Shown: piece by piece, positions 9,592 through 18,219 of the stretch
How positions within the stretch are numbered: the stretch's first letter is position 1
Layout: the number at the start of each line of letters is the position of its first letter
Source: JACDAV01 sp964626755
GTDB taxonomy: Bacteria > Chloroflexota > Limnocylindria > Limnocylindrales > CSP1-4
DNA: 64,000 nucleotides
Assembly (NCBI GenBank): GCA_964626755.1
Contig: CAZVGO010000007.1
Location: 62,001-126,000, forward strand
Direction: 5' to 3'
Position numbers and translations under genes: made by a program
Notes under the pieces: model-generated
The model's database searches: none
The model's input: only the letters and a program-made list of their open reading frames with translations
What the model was told of the DNA's origin: nothing

Positions 9592-10481
9592 GGCCGCGTG
9601 ATCCGGGCGACGCGAGGTGCGCCGGCGAGGTCACGCTCGACCGAGGCTGGCCAGCCGGGCAGGACCCGCAAGATGAGAGCCAGCACGGCCTCCTCCTGGT
9701 CGGAGCCGATCTCGAGGAGGCCGAGCCCACCCGGCACGAGCGCCTCGGGCAGCCGCTCGACGAGCCGCCCGACGAGGGACAGGCCGTCCGGCCCACCGTC
9801 GAGCGCGACAACGGGCTCGAACGAGGCCGCGACCGGCAGCCGCGGCACGTCGCCGGTCGGGACGTACGGCAGGTTCGCGAGGACCAGGTCGAAGGGCCGG
9901 ACGCCGTCGGGGATCAGGTCCGCCTCCGCGAACTCGATCCGATCCGCGACCGAGTGGCCCACCGCGTTCTCGGTGGCGAGGGCGAGCGCGTCGGCGCTTA
10001 CATCCGTGGCAAGGATCTCCACCTCGGCGCCTGCACCGCGGCGGCGGAGGGCGACGGCGAGGGCGACGGCGATCGTGCCCGCGCCGGTCCCGACGTCGAC
10101 GATCCGGAGCGGCGCCGTCCCCGCCGGCCGGGGAGCCGCCGCCAGGCGCCGGATCGTCTCGGCCTCCGCGAGCTCGACCAGCCGCTCGGTCTCCGGGCGC
10201 GGGATGAGGGCGCGCGCGTCGGTCGAAAAGGCCTGGCCGAAGAACTCCTTGAAGCCCCGGATGTACGCCACCGGCTCGCCGAGCTCACGCCGCGCGAGAT
10301 CCGTCGCGAACCGCTCAGCCGAGCCGTCGCCAACGAGCGCTTCGGGGTAGGCGGCGATCACCGTCCGGCTGGAGCCGATGGCGTGCGCCAGCAGAAGCTC
10401 TGCGTCGAGGCGGGGGGTCTCCGAACCCGCGGCACGGAGCCGCTCGATCGCCTCGCGCAGCAGCTCCTCGACCGTGGCCAC
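9588..10481 (-). CDS. prmC: Release factor glutamine methyltransferase
   Basis: SAM-dependent N5-methyltransferase acting on the GGQ glutamine of peptide release factors. An N-terminal helical release-factor-binding domain (1-85) is followed by a Rossmann methyltransferase domain with DVGTGAG (129-135). The catalytic motif reads NLPY (203-206) instead of the usual NPPY, a known variant. Start is GTG at 10481. Its likely substrate PrfA is encoded about 2.3 kb upstream in the same direction, with a carbohydrate enzyme gene between them, which is unusual because prfA and prmC are often adjacent. Confidence 0.95.
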   Translation of the reverse strand: MATVEELLREAIERLRAAGSETPRLDAELLLAHAIGSSRTVIAAYPEALVGDGSAERFATDLARRELGEPVAYIRGFKEFFGQAFSTDARALIPRPETERLVELAEAETIRRLAAAPRPAGTAPLRIVDVGTGAGTIAVALAVALRRRGAGAEVEILATDVSADALALATENAVGHSVADRIEFAEADLIPDGVRPFDLVLANLPYVPTGDVPRLPVAASFEPVVALDGGPDGLSLVGRLVERLPEALVPGGLGLLEIGSDQEEAVLALILRVLPGWPASVERDLAGAPRVARITRP

Positions 10482-10494
10482 GCGGCTCGCCCGG

Positions 10495-12762
10495 TCAGAG
10501 CCGGATCGTTACCGAGATGTCGCCCACCTTGCGCAGGACCTCGGCGCTCGTCGTGCCCCGCCAGCGGTGGAACAGCAGGTCGACGGCCGCGTCGCCCACC
10601 CGGAGATTCGTCAGTGTCACCTTGCCGAGCCAGTCCGGGAGGTGCGGCCGGAACAGCTCGAGCTCGCGGCGCTCGGCGTGCGGCCGCAGCCCGAGGATCG
10701 TCTTGAGGAACAGGAACGGGGCGCCGGCTGCCCAGGCCTGGGGCGAGCAGGCCACCGGGTACGGAACCGGCAATGGCGACGTCTCGCGGTCGAACCCGCA
10801 GAAGAGCTCCGGCAGGCGGAAATCGGGGAAGCGCTGGGCGGCCTCGAACACGCTGCCGACCAGGCGGTTCGCGTCGTCGTCGAAGCCGTACCGCTTCAGG
10901 CCCGCGGCGATGAGCGACGTGTCATGGGGCCAGACCGTCCCGGTGTGGTAGCCGATCGGGTTGTAGCCGGGCTGCCCGGATGCGTAGGTCCGGATCCCCC
11001 AGCCGGTGTACAGCTCCGGCGACAGGAGCCGGTCGGCAACCATCCGAGCGCGTTCGGGCGAGACGATCCCCGACCACAGCAGGTGCCCGGCGTTCGAGCC
11101 GAGCGCATCGGCCTGGCGTTTGTCGGCGTCGAGGCCCATGGCGTAATAGCGCTGGTCCTCGACCCAGAACCTGGCCTCGAACCGCTTCCGCAGCCTGGCA
11201 GCATCGCGCTCGAGCCGGTCGGCGAGCACGGCCTCGCCCCGGAGCCGGGCAAGCCCGGCCATCCGGATCTTCGCGTCGAACACGTAGCCCTGGACCTCGG
11301 CCAGGGCGATCGGCGGCCGGGCCTGGCTGCCGGTCCGGTCGCGAATCGCGTCGGACGAGTCCTTCCAGCCCTGGTTGAGCAGGCCCCGCTCGGACCGCCG
11401 GCCGTACTCGACGAAGCCGTCGCCGTCGCGATCGCCGTAGGTGTCGATCCAGTCGAGCGCGGCGAGGGCGTTCGGCCAGAACCGGTCGACGAGCTCCCGG
11501 TCGCCGGTCCAGTCGTGCGTGGCGCCGAGGAGGATGAGCCAGAGCGGCGTCGCGTCGACGCTCCCGTAATACGGCCGGAACGGGAGCTCCCCCGTCGCCG
11601 CCATCTCGCCGGTTCGCAGCTCGTGGAGGATCTTGCCCGGCTCGGCGTCGAGGTCGTCGTCCCGCACGGTCGCCTGTCGGGCGGCCAGGACAGCCAGCGT
11701 CTCGATCGCCAGCTGCGGCCGGAAGCCGAGAACCTGGAGGGCGCTGATGATCGAGTCGCGCCCGAACAGCGTCGAGAACCACGGGACACCCGCCGCAACG
11801 TAGCGCTCCCCATCGCCCGGCCCGTCGTTGATCAGCAGGCGGAGATCGTTCAGGCCGCGGACGATCGTGAGGTTGAACAGCTCGTGGTCCGACTGGACAG
11901 CCGTCGAGCCGCGTCCCCAGGCGTGATAGGCGCCGACGGCGTCGTCGACGGAGATCCTGGGCGGATCGGGGAACAGGTCGACTGCCAGGTTGGATGCCGT
12001 GGCCTCGCTCGCCCAGATCACCCAGCTCAGCTCTCGCCGGGCGCCGGGAAGCAGCGTGGTCGTCCAGCGCAGGCGGACCCAGCCGCCCAGCTTCGTACCC
12101 TCGCCGTCGGTCGCCGGCCCGATTGCGGCTGGCGGGTCGGACAATGCCACGTGACTCGCCCGGCGGAGGCCGTCAAGGCCGTCGTACCGGAACGTCAGCC
12201 GGCGATCGGTCAGCGCGACCGGGAGGCACGTGCCGCGGCTCCCGCGCGGGTAGCCCCGGACCTCGAAGATGTCGGCCGCGTCGGCGGCCAGGTCGAGCTC
12301 GAGGTCGAATGTCTCCTCGTGCTCGGCGTGATTCACCACGACGAGGCGTTCCTGCAGAGCGCTGCTGCCGAGGAGCCGCTCCCGCGTGATCCCGAGCTTC
12401 CGCCCCGCGAGCGGATCCGCCCCGCCGGTCTTCGCGGCGATGTTCCGGTCGAGGCTCGGGTTCGTGAGGTGGATCGTGCCGCGGAAGTTGCCGCCCATCG
12501 ACCCCTGGAGGAGGACCGGCCGGACGCCGGCGATCCGGAGGACGGAGCACGACAGCAGCCGGGTGTCGCCGAGGTACAGGCCGAGGCCCCGGGAGTCGGG
12601 ATGGATGTCGCCGAACTGGTCGGTCAGGAGATAGACGTTCTCGTGCTTGAGAACCTGGACGTTGCCCAGGTCGGTGGCCTTCTGGATCGCCACCGGGCCG
12701 GGCTCGATGTAGCGGACCTGCCCGGCGGCCGGCTCCGCCGCGCGCTCAGTCGCCCGGGCCAT
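10495..12762 (-). CDS. Amylo-alpha-1,6-glucosidase / glycogen debranching-type glycoside hydrolase
   Basis: Cytoplasmic carbohydrate enzyme with an N-terminal GDE_N-bis beta-sandwich (about 15-230) and a C-terminal (alpha/alpha)6 barrel of the GDE_C/GH-GDE type (about 300-690). Characteristic stretches are PWFSTLFGRDSI, NQGWKDSSDAI and GYHTGTVWPHDTSLIA. Family members debranch glycogen-like glucans or act on related alpha-glucosides; the exact substrate is not decidable. I chose the ATG at 12762 (755 residues). An ATG at 12819 would add 19 Arg-rich residues and overlap prfA by 74 bases. The chosen start overlaps the prfA stop by 17 bases. Confidence 0.85.
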   Translation of the reverse strand: MARATERAAEPAAGQVRYIEPGPVAIQKATDLGNVQVLKHENVYLLTDQFGDIHPDSRGLGLYLGDTRLLSCSVLRIAGVRPVLLQGSMGGNFRGTIHLTNPSLDRNIAAKTGGADPLAGRKLGITRERLLGSSALQERLVVVNHAEHEETFDLELDLAADAADIFEVRGYPRGSRGTCLPVALTDRRLTFRYDGLDGLRRASHVALSDPPAAIGPATDGEGTKLGGWVRLRWTTTLLPGARRELSWVIWASEATASNLAVDLFPDPPRISVDDAVGAYHAWGRGSTAVQSDHELFNLTIVRGLNDLRLLINDGPGDGERYVAAGVPWFSTLFGRDSIISALQVLGFRPQLAIETLAVLAARQATVRDDDLDAEPGKILHELRTGEMAATGELPFRPYYGSVDATPLWLILLGATHDWTGDRELVDRFWPNALAALDWIDTYGDRDGDGFVEYGRRSERGLLNQGWKDSSDAIRDRTGSQARPPIALAEVQGYVFDAKIRMAGLARLRGEAVLADRLERDAARLRKRFEARFWVEDQRYYAMGLDADKRQADALGSNAGHLLWSGIVSPERARMVADRLLSPELYTGWGIRTYASGQPGYNPIGYHTGTVWPHDTSLIAAGLKRYGFDDDANRLVGSVFEAAQRFPDFRLPELFCGFDRETSPLPVPYPVACSPQAWAAGAPFLFLKTILGLRPHAERRELELFRPHLPDWLGKVTLTNLRVGDAAVDLLFHRWRGTTSAEVLRKVGDISVTIRL

Positions 12763-13849
12763 TCGGCGACTCCGTGATCGAGGACAGTCGATCCGCCTGG
12801 TCGGCCATGGCGAGGGCATTGATCAGCTCGTCGAGATCCCCGCCGAGAACGCCCGGCAGGTTGTGGACGGTCAGGCCGATTCGGTGATCGGTCACCCGAT
12901 CCTGGGCAAAGTTGTAGGTCCTGACCTTGTCCGATCGGTCGCCCGCGCCGACCATCGAGCGACGGGCCGCCGAATCCACCTCTCGCTGGCGGGCGAGCTC
13001 GAGATCGTACAGGCGGGAGCGCAGGACGGACAGTGCCTTGGCCTTGTTCTTGTGCTGGCTCTTCTCGTCCTGGATCTCCACGACGAGGCCGGTCGGAAGG
13101 TGGGTGATCCTCACTGCCGAGTCAGTGGTGTTCACCGATTGTCCACCCGGCCCGGAGGAGCGCTTGACATCGATCCGGAGATCCTTCGTCTCGTCGATCT
13201 GGACCTCGACCGCATCGGCCTCCGGCATCACGACGACCGCGACCGTCGAGGTGTGGATCCGCCCGGACGACTCGGTCGCCGGGACGCGCTGGACTCGATG
13301 GACACCGCCTTCGAACTTCAGGAGGTTGTAGGCGCCGTCGCCGTGGACCTGGATGATCCCCTCCTTCAGGCCGCCGATTCCGGTCTCATTGAGGCTGATC
13401 ACCTCCGGCTTGAGCCGGCGTCGTTCGGCATAGCGCAGGTACATCCGGAGGAGCTCGGCCGCGAAGAGCGCGGCCTCCTCGCCGCCGGTCCCGGCCCGGA
13501 TCTCCATGATCACATCGCGCTCGTCGTTGGGATCGCGCGGGAGCAGCAGGAGGCGGAGCTCCTCGAGCAGCCGGACCTCGTCCGTCGACAGCCGCTCGAC
13601 CTCTTCCTGGGCCATCGCCCGCAGATCCTCGTCGGTGTCGGCGTCGCGCAGCTCGCGCGCTCCGGCCAGCTCCGACCGGGTCGCTTCCAGGCGGCGGAAG
13701 GCCGCCACGACCGGCTCGAGGCGGGCCATCTCCTTGCCCAGTCGGCGCAGGGCGCCAGGATCGCTCGACGTCTCCGGGCGGGCGAGCTCCGACTGCAGGT
13801 CGTCGTACTGGCGGGCGACCTCGGTCAGCTTCGTGTCGAGGCCGCTCAT
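12746..13849 (-). CDS. prfA: Peptide chain release factor 1
   Basis: Terminates translation at UAA/UAG. The PxT anticodon-like motif is PAT (190-192) in HRVQRVPATESSG, and the peptidyl-hydrolysis GGQ is at 235-237 in SSGPGGQSVNTTDSAV. The N-terminal helical domain spans about 1-105. At 367 residues it is full length. Its ATG overlaps the stop of the DUF1385 gene as ATGA. The second release factor, prfB, is present at 36.1 kb. Confidence 0.97.
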   Translation of the reverse strand: MSGLDTKLTEVARQYDDLQSELARPETSSDPGALRRLGKEMARLEPVVAAFRRLEATRSELAGARELRDADTDEDLRAMAQEEVERLSTDEVRLLEELRLLLLPRDPNDERDVIMEIRAGTGGEEAALFAAELLRMYLRYAERRRLKPEVISLNETGIGGLKEGIIQVHGDGAYNLLKFEGGVHRVQRVPATESSGRIHTSTVAVVVMPEADAVEVQIDETKDLRIDVKRSSGPGGQSVNTTDSAVRITHLPTGLVVEIQDEKSQHKNKAKALSVLRSRLYDLELARQREVDSAARRSMVGAGDRSDKVRTYNFAQDRVTDHRIGLTVHNLPGVLGGDLDELINALAMADQADRLSSITESPNGPGD

Positions 13850-14859
13850 ACCCCGGGGAGCGGCGGATCGATCGAGACGGGTGCCGCCGCTTCGGCCTCG
13901 CCGATCGGGGTCCGTCGCTTTGTGCCGGCCTCGCCCGGTTTGGGCAGCTCCAGCACGTCACGGGGCAGGGTCCCGGCACCAGCGGGGAGGTCCTGGCCAT
14001 CGGCCCTGAGTGCCTCCTCCATCGACACGATCGCGACCTCGATCATGTCGGGGGTCGGCTGCTTGGTCGTGATCATCTGGACGAGGATGCCCGGCCACAT
14101 GATCGCCTTGACGATCGGGTTGGCGCGGTAGCGGGCGCCGAGGCGGAGGATCTCGTAGCCGACTGCCGCGAGAACCGGGATGAGCACGAAGCGGCTGCCG
14201 ATCATCACGAGCGGCTCCTGCCGGCCGACGAGGGAGAACGTGAAGATCGACAGCATGATGAGCACCACGAGGAACTCCGTCCCACAGCGGGAATGGGCCG
14301 TCGGGTACTTGCCGATCGACTCCGGATCGAGCCGGTCGCCGGCTTCGAGCGCGTGGATCGTCTTGTGCTCGGCACCGTGGTACTGGAAGACTCGGTGGAT
14401 GTCCGGCATCCGCGAGATGAGCGTCAGGTAGCCGAGGAAGATCGCCACCTGGATCAGCCCCTCGACGGCCGGCTGGGCAAACCGGCTGGTGCTCCCGCCG
14501 GTCAGGACGCTCGAGAGGAACAGCGGCAGCAGGAAGAACACCCCGACGCCCATGAGGAGGGTGAACGCGAGCATCAGGGCGATGGCGCCCTTGCCGATCT
14601 CGACGTCGTCCTCCTGGGCCTGGACGCCTGCGCTCCGGACGAGCCAGCGGGTCCCAACGATCAGCGTCTCGTACAGGACGATCAGCCCGCGAACGAACGG
14701 GAGCTTCGCCCAGCGCGACCCGTGGAACCCCGAATCGAGGCGCTCGGTGGCGTACACGATCCGGCCGTCCGGGTGGCGCAGGGCGACGGCAATTGCATCG
14801 CGGCCGCGCATGAGGACACCCTCGATGAGCGCCTGGCCGCCGTAGTTGAACCGAGGCAT
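13846..14859 (-). CDS. DUF1385 family membrane protein
   Basis: This 337-residue polytopic protein matches the DUF1385 family: N-terminal MPRFNYGGQALIEGVLMRG, central YHGAEHKTIHALEAGD and downstream HSRCGTEFLV. About four to five transmembrane helices are visible between residues 90 and 265. No biochemical role is established for the family. In many genomes it lies, as here, between rpmE and prfA, and this conserved neighbourhood (rpmE-DUF1385-prfA-prmC) supports the call. A hydrophilic tail of about 60 residues ends the protein. Confidence 0.9.
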   Translation of the reverse strand: MPRFNYGGQALIEGVLMRGRDAIAVALRHPDGRIVYATERLDSGFHGSRWAKLPFVRGLIVLYETLIVGTRWLVRSAGVQAQEDDVEIGKGAIALMLAFTLLMGVGVFFLLPLFLSSVLTGGSTSRFAQPAVEGLIQVAIFLGYLTLISRMPDIHRVFQYHGAEHKTIHALEAGDRLDPESIGKYPTAHSRCGTEFLVVLIMLSIFTFSLVGRQEPLVMIGSRFVLIPVLAAVGYEILRLGARYRANPIVKAIMWPGILVQMITTKQPTPDMIEVAIVSMEEALRADGQDLPAGAGTLPRDVLELPKPGEAGTKRRTPIGEAEAAAPVSIDPPLPGV

Positions 14860-14895
14860 CTGCGGCAGTCTAACGGCGCCGAGAGCGACCCGGCG

Positions 14896-15108
14896 TCAGG
14901 TGCGGGCCTGCCGCTCGAGCCGCTTCTGGAACCGCTCGACCTGGCCCGCGGTGTCGATGATCGTCTGCTTGCCGGTGAAGAACGGGTGGCAGTTGGCGCA
15001 TACGTCGACGCGCAGCTCGGTCCGTGTCGAGCCGACCGTCCACTCGGTCCCGCAGGACCCGCAGTGAACCTTCGCTTCGTAATACTTCGGATGGATGTTC
15101 GGCTTCAC
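14896..15108 (-). CDS. rpmE: Ribosomal protein bL31
   Basis: This 70-residue bL31 of the zinc-binding (C+) type has cysteines in VHCGSCGTEW and VDVCANCHPFF, giving two CxxC pairs. The C-terminal FFTGKQ motif is canonical. It sits on the large subunit at the bridge to the 30S head. Start is GTG at 15108, two bases after the rpmA stop, so rplU-rpmA-rpmE form one transcript. Confidence 0.96.
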   Translation of the reverse strand: MKPNIHPKYYEAKVHCGSCGTEWTVGSTRTELRVDVCANCHPFFTGKQTIIDTAGQVERFQKRLERQART

Positions 15109-15110
15109 CG

Positions 15111-15389
15111 TCAGGCCTCCGCCACCGCGGGAACGTCGGCTGGCTCGACCCGGACCCGCTTCTTGTCCTTCGCCTCGTGCTCGAAGCGGACCGTGCCGGT
15201 CACCGTGGCGAAGACGGTGTAGTCCTTGCCGAGACCCGCGCCCGTGCCCGCGAGGAACGTCATCCCTCGCTGCCGGACGATGATCGAGCCGGCCGGCACG
15301 ACCTGCCCGTCGCCGACCTTGACGCCGAGGCGCTGGCCGGCGCTGTCGCGTCCGTTCTTCGAGCTGGAGCCGGCCTTCTTGTGGGCCAT
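15111..15389 (-). CDS. rpmA: Ribosomal protein bL27
   Basis: This 92-residue bL27 lies at the peptidyl transferase centre. It starts MAHKKAGSSSKNGRDSAGQR, the conserved N-terminus without the Firmicutes-type cleaved extension. It is followed by LGVKVGDGQVVPAGSIIVRQRG. It is 16 bases downstream of rplU, the standard L21-L27 pairing. Confidence 0.97.
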   Translation of the reverse strand: MAHKKAGSSSKNGRDSAGQRLGVKVGDGQVVPAGSIIVRQRGMTFLAGTGAGLGKDYTVFATVTGTVRFEHEAKDKKRVRVEPADVPAVAEA

Positions 15390-15405
15390 CTCGGGTTACT
15401 CGTCC

Positions 15406-16107
15406 TTACTTTGTGCGGCCGCGCTTCGGCGCGGTCTTCTTGCTACGTGCCGGGCCGGCGGCTGAGGCCTTGCCCGTGGGCTTGGCTGTGCCCCGCGTGG
15501 GTCCGGACTTCTTGTCGGCTGCAGCGGCGGCCTTCGGCTTCGCCGCCGGTTTCGTCGACTTCGCGGGCTTCGTCGTCTTCGCGGTCGCCTTCGATGGGCT
15601 CTTGGTCGCCGCCTTCGCCCCTTGCTTCGCCGTCGGTCCGGCGGGCTTGCCTGCGTCCGCCGGCTTCGCCTTTGCGAGCTTCGCCGCGAGGGCGGCATCC
15701 GCCGCGGCCTGCCGGGTCGCGGCCTCCTCGAGCCGCTCCCGCTCCGACTTCGCCACCTGCTCGGCCTTGCGGACCGAGGCAGCCGCGCTCTTCGAGCCGA
15801 GCTTCACATCCGTGATCCGCAGGATCGTGTGCTCCTGGCGGTGGCCCTTCTTCACGCGGCGGCGCGCCTTCGGGCGGTACTTGAAGACGATGAGCTTGGG
15901 GCCCCGATCCCGACGCAGGACCTCTGCCTCGACCGATGCATTCGCGACCAGCGGCCGGCCGATCGCCGTGTCGTCGTCGTCGCCGACGAGGAGCACGCGG
16001 TCGAGCGTCAGGGCCTGGCCTGGCTCGACGTCGAGCAGCTCCACCTCGAGCTCGGTCCCGACCTCGACGCGATACTGCTTGCCGCCGCTCTCGATGACTG
16101 CGTACAT
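15406..16107 (-). CDS. rplU: Ribosomal protein bL21 with long Lys/Ala/Pro tail
   Basis: The first ~105 residues are a normal bL21: MYAVIESGGKQYRVEVG at the start, and KYRPKARRRVKKGHRQEHT with ITDVKLG at the end of the domain. The gene then continues for about 130 residues in a Lys/Ala/Pro/Thr-rich tail resembling a histone H1 or PAKKA-type nucleic-acid-binding extension. Total length is 233 against the usual ~103. The tail has no stop or frameshift and keeps the same codon bias, so it appears real. A clear sigma70-type promoter is 87 bases upstream. Confidence 0.95.
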   Translation of the reverse strand: MYAVIESGGKQYRVEVGTELEVELLDVEPGQALTLDRVLLVGDDDDTAIGRPLVANASVEAEVLRRDRGPKLIVFKYRPKARRRVKKGHRQEHTILRITDVKLGSKSAAASVRKAEQVAKSERERLEEAATRQAAADAALAAKLAKAKPADAGKPAGPTAKQGAKAATKSPSKATAKTTKPAKSTKPAAKPKAAAAADKKSGPTRGTAKPTGKASAAGPARSKKTAPKRGRTK

Positions 16108-16160
16108 GGATCCTCAGGGTTCTGGCGGCGGCCGCACGGGCGACCGCTGGGCGGACATGG

Positions 16161-16185
16161 AAAAGCGCTCGGCGGGCCGAGGCGC
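16161..16185 (-). terminator. Hairpin plus TTTT at the start of the rplU leader
   Basis: On the minus strand GCG-C-CTCGG, loop CCCG and CCGAG-CGC form a stable stem (with one bulged C), followed by TTTTCC. It lies 35 bases after the DUF2344 stop but also only a few bases after the predicted rplU transcription start. It could end the upstream transcript, act as an attenuator, or be a 5' stem-loop of the L21 mRNA. The choice cannot be made from sequence alone. Confidence 0.5.
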
Positions 16186-16193
16186 GAACGGGA

Positions 16194-16223
16194 AGTGTAC
16201 GGTGACACGCCCACGAGCGTCAA
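16194..16223 (-). promoter_or_regulatory. Promoter of rplU-rpmA-rpmE
   Basis: On the minus strand TTGACG (16218-16223), an 18-bp spacer and TACACT (16194-16199) form one of the best sigma70-type promoters in the window. The -35 hexamer overlaps the stop codon of the DUF2344 gene. Predicted transcription start is near 16187, giving an ~80-base leader. Confidence 0.75.
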
Positions 16224-16960
16224 CCGAACGGGCCCGTATCCGCGAGGTCCTCCGCGAGCAGGAGCCGCTCCCGAACCGTATCCGCAGCGGCGATCGGATG
16301 ACCAAGGCGGTCCGCGATTGCGCCGACGACCTCGTCCGGTCGGCCCGAACCGCGCTCCGGGTCGAATCGAACCCGCAGCCGGAGGACCGTCGGTGGGCCG
16401 CCGAGCACCGCGATCCCGGCGACGAGCGGCCGCAGGTCGTAGGCCACCTCGCGGCCGCCCTTCTGGCGCACGCGCGGCACGCTCCCTTCGGCGAGGAGCG
16501 CCTCGGCGGCACCGCGCACGGCGTCGGCCGCGGTGTCGCCGTCGGACGCGAGCGTCAGCCGGTAGTCGGCGCCGACGATCGCGCCGGCAAGAGGCGGCGC
16601 CCCGAGCCAGACGTCCGACAGGTCGACGAGGTCGCAGCCGCCCGGCAGAGCCTCGGTGACGGCTGCCCGCACCTGCCACGCCGGAAGCCGCTCGGCCAGC
16701 AGCAGGTCCGCGAGCTCCCGCTCCGCGGCCATCCCGAGCGGCAGCGGAGCCCCGAGCGTGAGCGCCGTCCGGGCCCGCCCGCTGCCCCGCGACGCGAGCG
16801 GCAGGCCGGCTGCGGTCAGCCGGTCGTGCCAGCCCGGGATGAAGTCACGCGGGGACTCGGCTGGGTCGCCGGCCCGGCGGCGGAACGCGAGCCTCCAGCG
16901 CTGACGGGGCTCGGCACCGCCCGCCTGTCCCCCCTCGCCCGCCCCGGAATCGGACTCCAC
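16220..16960 (-). CDS. DUF2344 (radical-SAM-linked) family protein
   Basis: Matches the DUF2344 domain: RQRWRLAFRR at the N-terminus, then WHDRLTAAGLPLASRGSGRA and LTLGAPLPLGM, the pattern of the protein usually fused to or next to a TIGR03960-type B12-binding radical SAM protein just before rplU. No radical SAM gene is inside this window, so the partner is missing locally. The C-terminal half contains a VRFDPERGSGRPDEVV segment. I chose GTG at 16960 (about 246 residues); an ATG at 17050 would overlap the divergent transporter gene by 70 bases. Start uncertain. Confidence 0.7.
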   Translation of the reverse strand: MESDSGAGEGGQAGGAEPRQRWRLAFRRRAGDPAESPRDFIPGWHDRLTAAGLPLASRGSGRARTALTLGAPLPLGMAAERELADLLLAERLPAWQVRAAVTEALPGGCDLVDLSDVWLGAPPLAGAIVGADYRLTLASDGDTAADAVRGAAEALLAEGSVPRVRQKGGREVAYDLRPLVAGIAVLGGPPTVLRLRVRFDPERGSGRPDEVVGAIADRLGHPIAAADTVRERLLLAEDLADTGPFG

Positions 16961-16966
16961 GTCTGG

Positions 16967-16972
16967 TAGTCT
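16967..16972 (+). promoter_or_regulatory. -10 box of the AI-2E transporter gene (leaderless type)
   Basis: TAGTCT lies only 8 bases before the ATG at 16981, so transcription would begin at or next to the start codon. No Shine-Dalgarno is present, consistent with a leaderless mRNA. Confidence 0.4.
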
Positions 16973-16980
16973 GCGGCACG

Positions 16981-18219
16981 ATGGACGACCCCGCCCGAGG
17001 CCAGGCACGGAAGGCCGGCCCGCCGGCCGGGGCGCGGGCGGAACCCACACCCGGCCGCGCCGGGGGTCGCGCGTCGGCGGCAGACGCCACGGCCTCCGAC
17101 GGCCCTGATGCCCCGCTTCGAGAGCGCCGCGTCGATGAAGCCCGCCTCCGGGCGCCGACGCCGCGGGTCGCGCTGGTGCTTTTCGCGGCGACCGTCGTCG
17201 CCTTCCTTCTGTACCAGGGCCGGGAGGCGCTCAGCCCGTTCGTCGTCGGCCTCCTTCTCGTCTACCTCCTGAATCCGCCGGTCGAGTGGCTCACCCGCCT
17301 TCGCGTGCCGCGCTGGGCCGCGATCCTCGCTGTCTACGCGGTCGTCGTGTTCGTGATCGTCCAGGCCGTGTCGTTCATGATGCGGCCCCTGGTCGACCAG
17401 ATCAGGAGATTCGCAGACGATCTCCCCGGCCTGCTCGGCAACCTGGACCGGTTCTATCGGGACCTCGACCTGCCGCCCGCATTCCGCGAGGCGATCGACG
17501 ATGGGCTGGAGGGCCTTGCCGCCGGCGGCGGCATCGACGTGCTCCTCCCCGTCGTCAACGTGACGGCCGGCTTCGTGAGCTCGATCTTCGGTTACCTGAT
17601 CATCCCGGTCTGGGCGTTCTACCTGCTCAAGGACCGGCGCGAGCTGACCGTCGCCGTCGACCAGGCGCTGCCCCCACGGTGGCGGACGGATGTCTGGGCG
17701 ATCACCCGGATCGTCGAGCGGGTCTTCTCCCAATGGATTCGGGCCCAGGTGTTCCTCGGCTTCATGGTCGGCATCGCGACGTTCGCCGGCCTGCTCATCC
17801 TCAATGCGACCGTCGACCCGATCTTCGGACGGTTCGCGCTCCTTCTCGCGGTCATCGCCGGGGTGTTCGAGCTGCTGCCGATCATCGGACCGATCCTCGC
17901 GGCGATTCCGGCAGTCCTGCTCGCGATGACCGCGGGACCCCAGGCGGCGCTCGCTGCCCTCGTGCTCTACTTGCTCGTCCAGCAACTGGAGAACAATCTC
18001 CTCGTGCCGAAGATCCAGGGTGACGCCGTCGAGCTCCATCCGAGCGCCGTGATGTTCTCCCTCGTCGTCGGCGGCGCGATCGCCGGCCTCCTTGGCGCGA
18101 TCCTCGCGCTGCCCGTGACCGCGGCCGCTCGAAACATCTTCCGCTACCTGTTCCGCCGGCTCTCGCCCCCCGACGAGGTGGGCACGACCGTCGCCGCCAC
18201 CGAGCCCGCGCGTGCCTGA
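16981..18219 (+). CDS. AI-2E family transporter (UPF0118/PerM)
   Basis: This 412-residue membrane protein has a disordered N-terminal region (1-60) and then about seven or eight helices. Family hallmarks are NPPVEWLTR near residue 100, the central soluble stretch between two helical blocks, and the C-terminal QQLENNLLVPKIQG plus HPSAVMFSLVVGGAIAG. Members have been reported as exporters of autoinducer-2 or as Na+/H+ antiporters; the substrate here is unknown. It overlaps the following J-domain gene by 8 bases. The upstream gene is divergent, with 20 bases between start codons. Confidence 0.92.
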   Translation: MDDPARGQARKAGPPAGARAEPTPGRAGGRASAADATASDGPDAPLRERRVDEARLRAPTPRVALVLFAATVVAFLLYQGREALSPFVVGLLLVYLLNPPVEWLTRLRVPRWAAILAVYAVVVFVIVQAVSFMMRPLVDQIRRFADDLPGLLGNLDRFYRDLDLPPAFREAIDDGLEGLAAGGGIDVLLPVVNVTAGFVSSIFGYLIIPVWAFYLLKDRRELTVAVDQALPPRWRTDVWAITRIVERVFSQWIRAQVFLGFMVGIATFAGLLILNATVDPIFGRFALLLAVIAGVFELLPIIGPILAAIPAVLLAMTAGPQAALAALVLYLLVQQLENNLLVPKIQGDAVELHPSAVMFSLVVGGAIAGLLGAILALPVTAAARNIFRYLFRRLSPPDEVGTTVAATEPARA

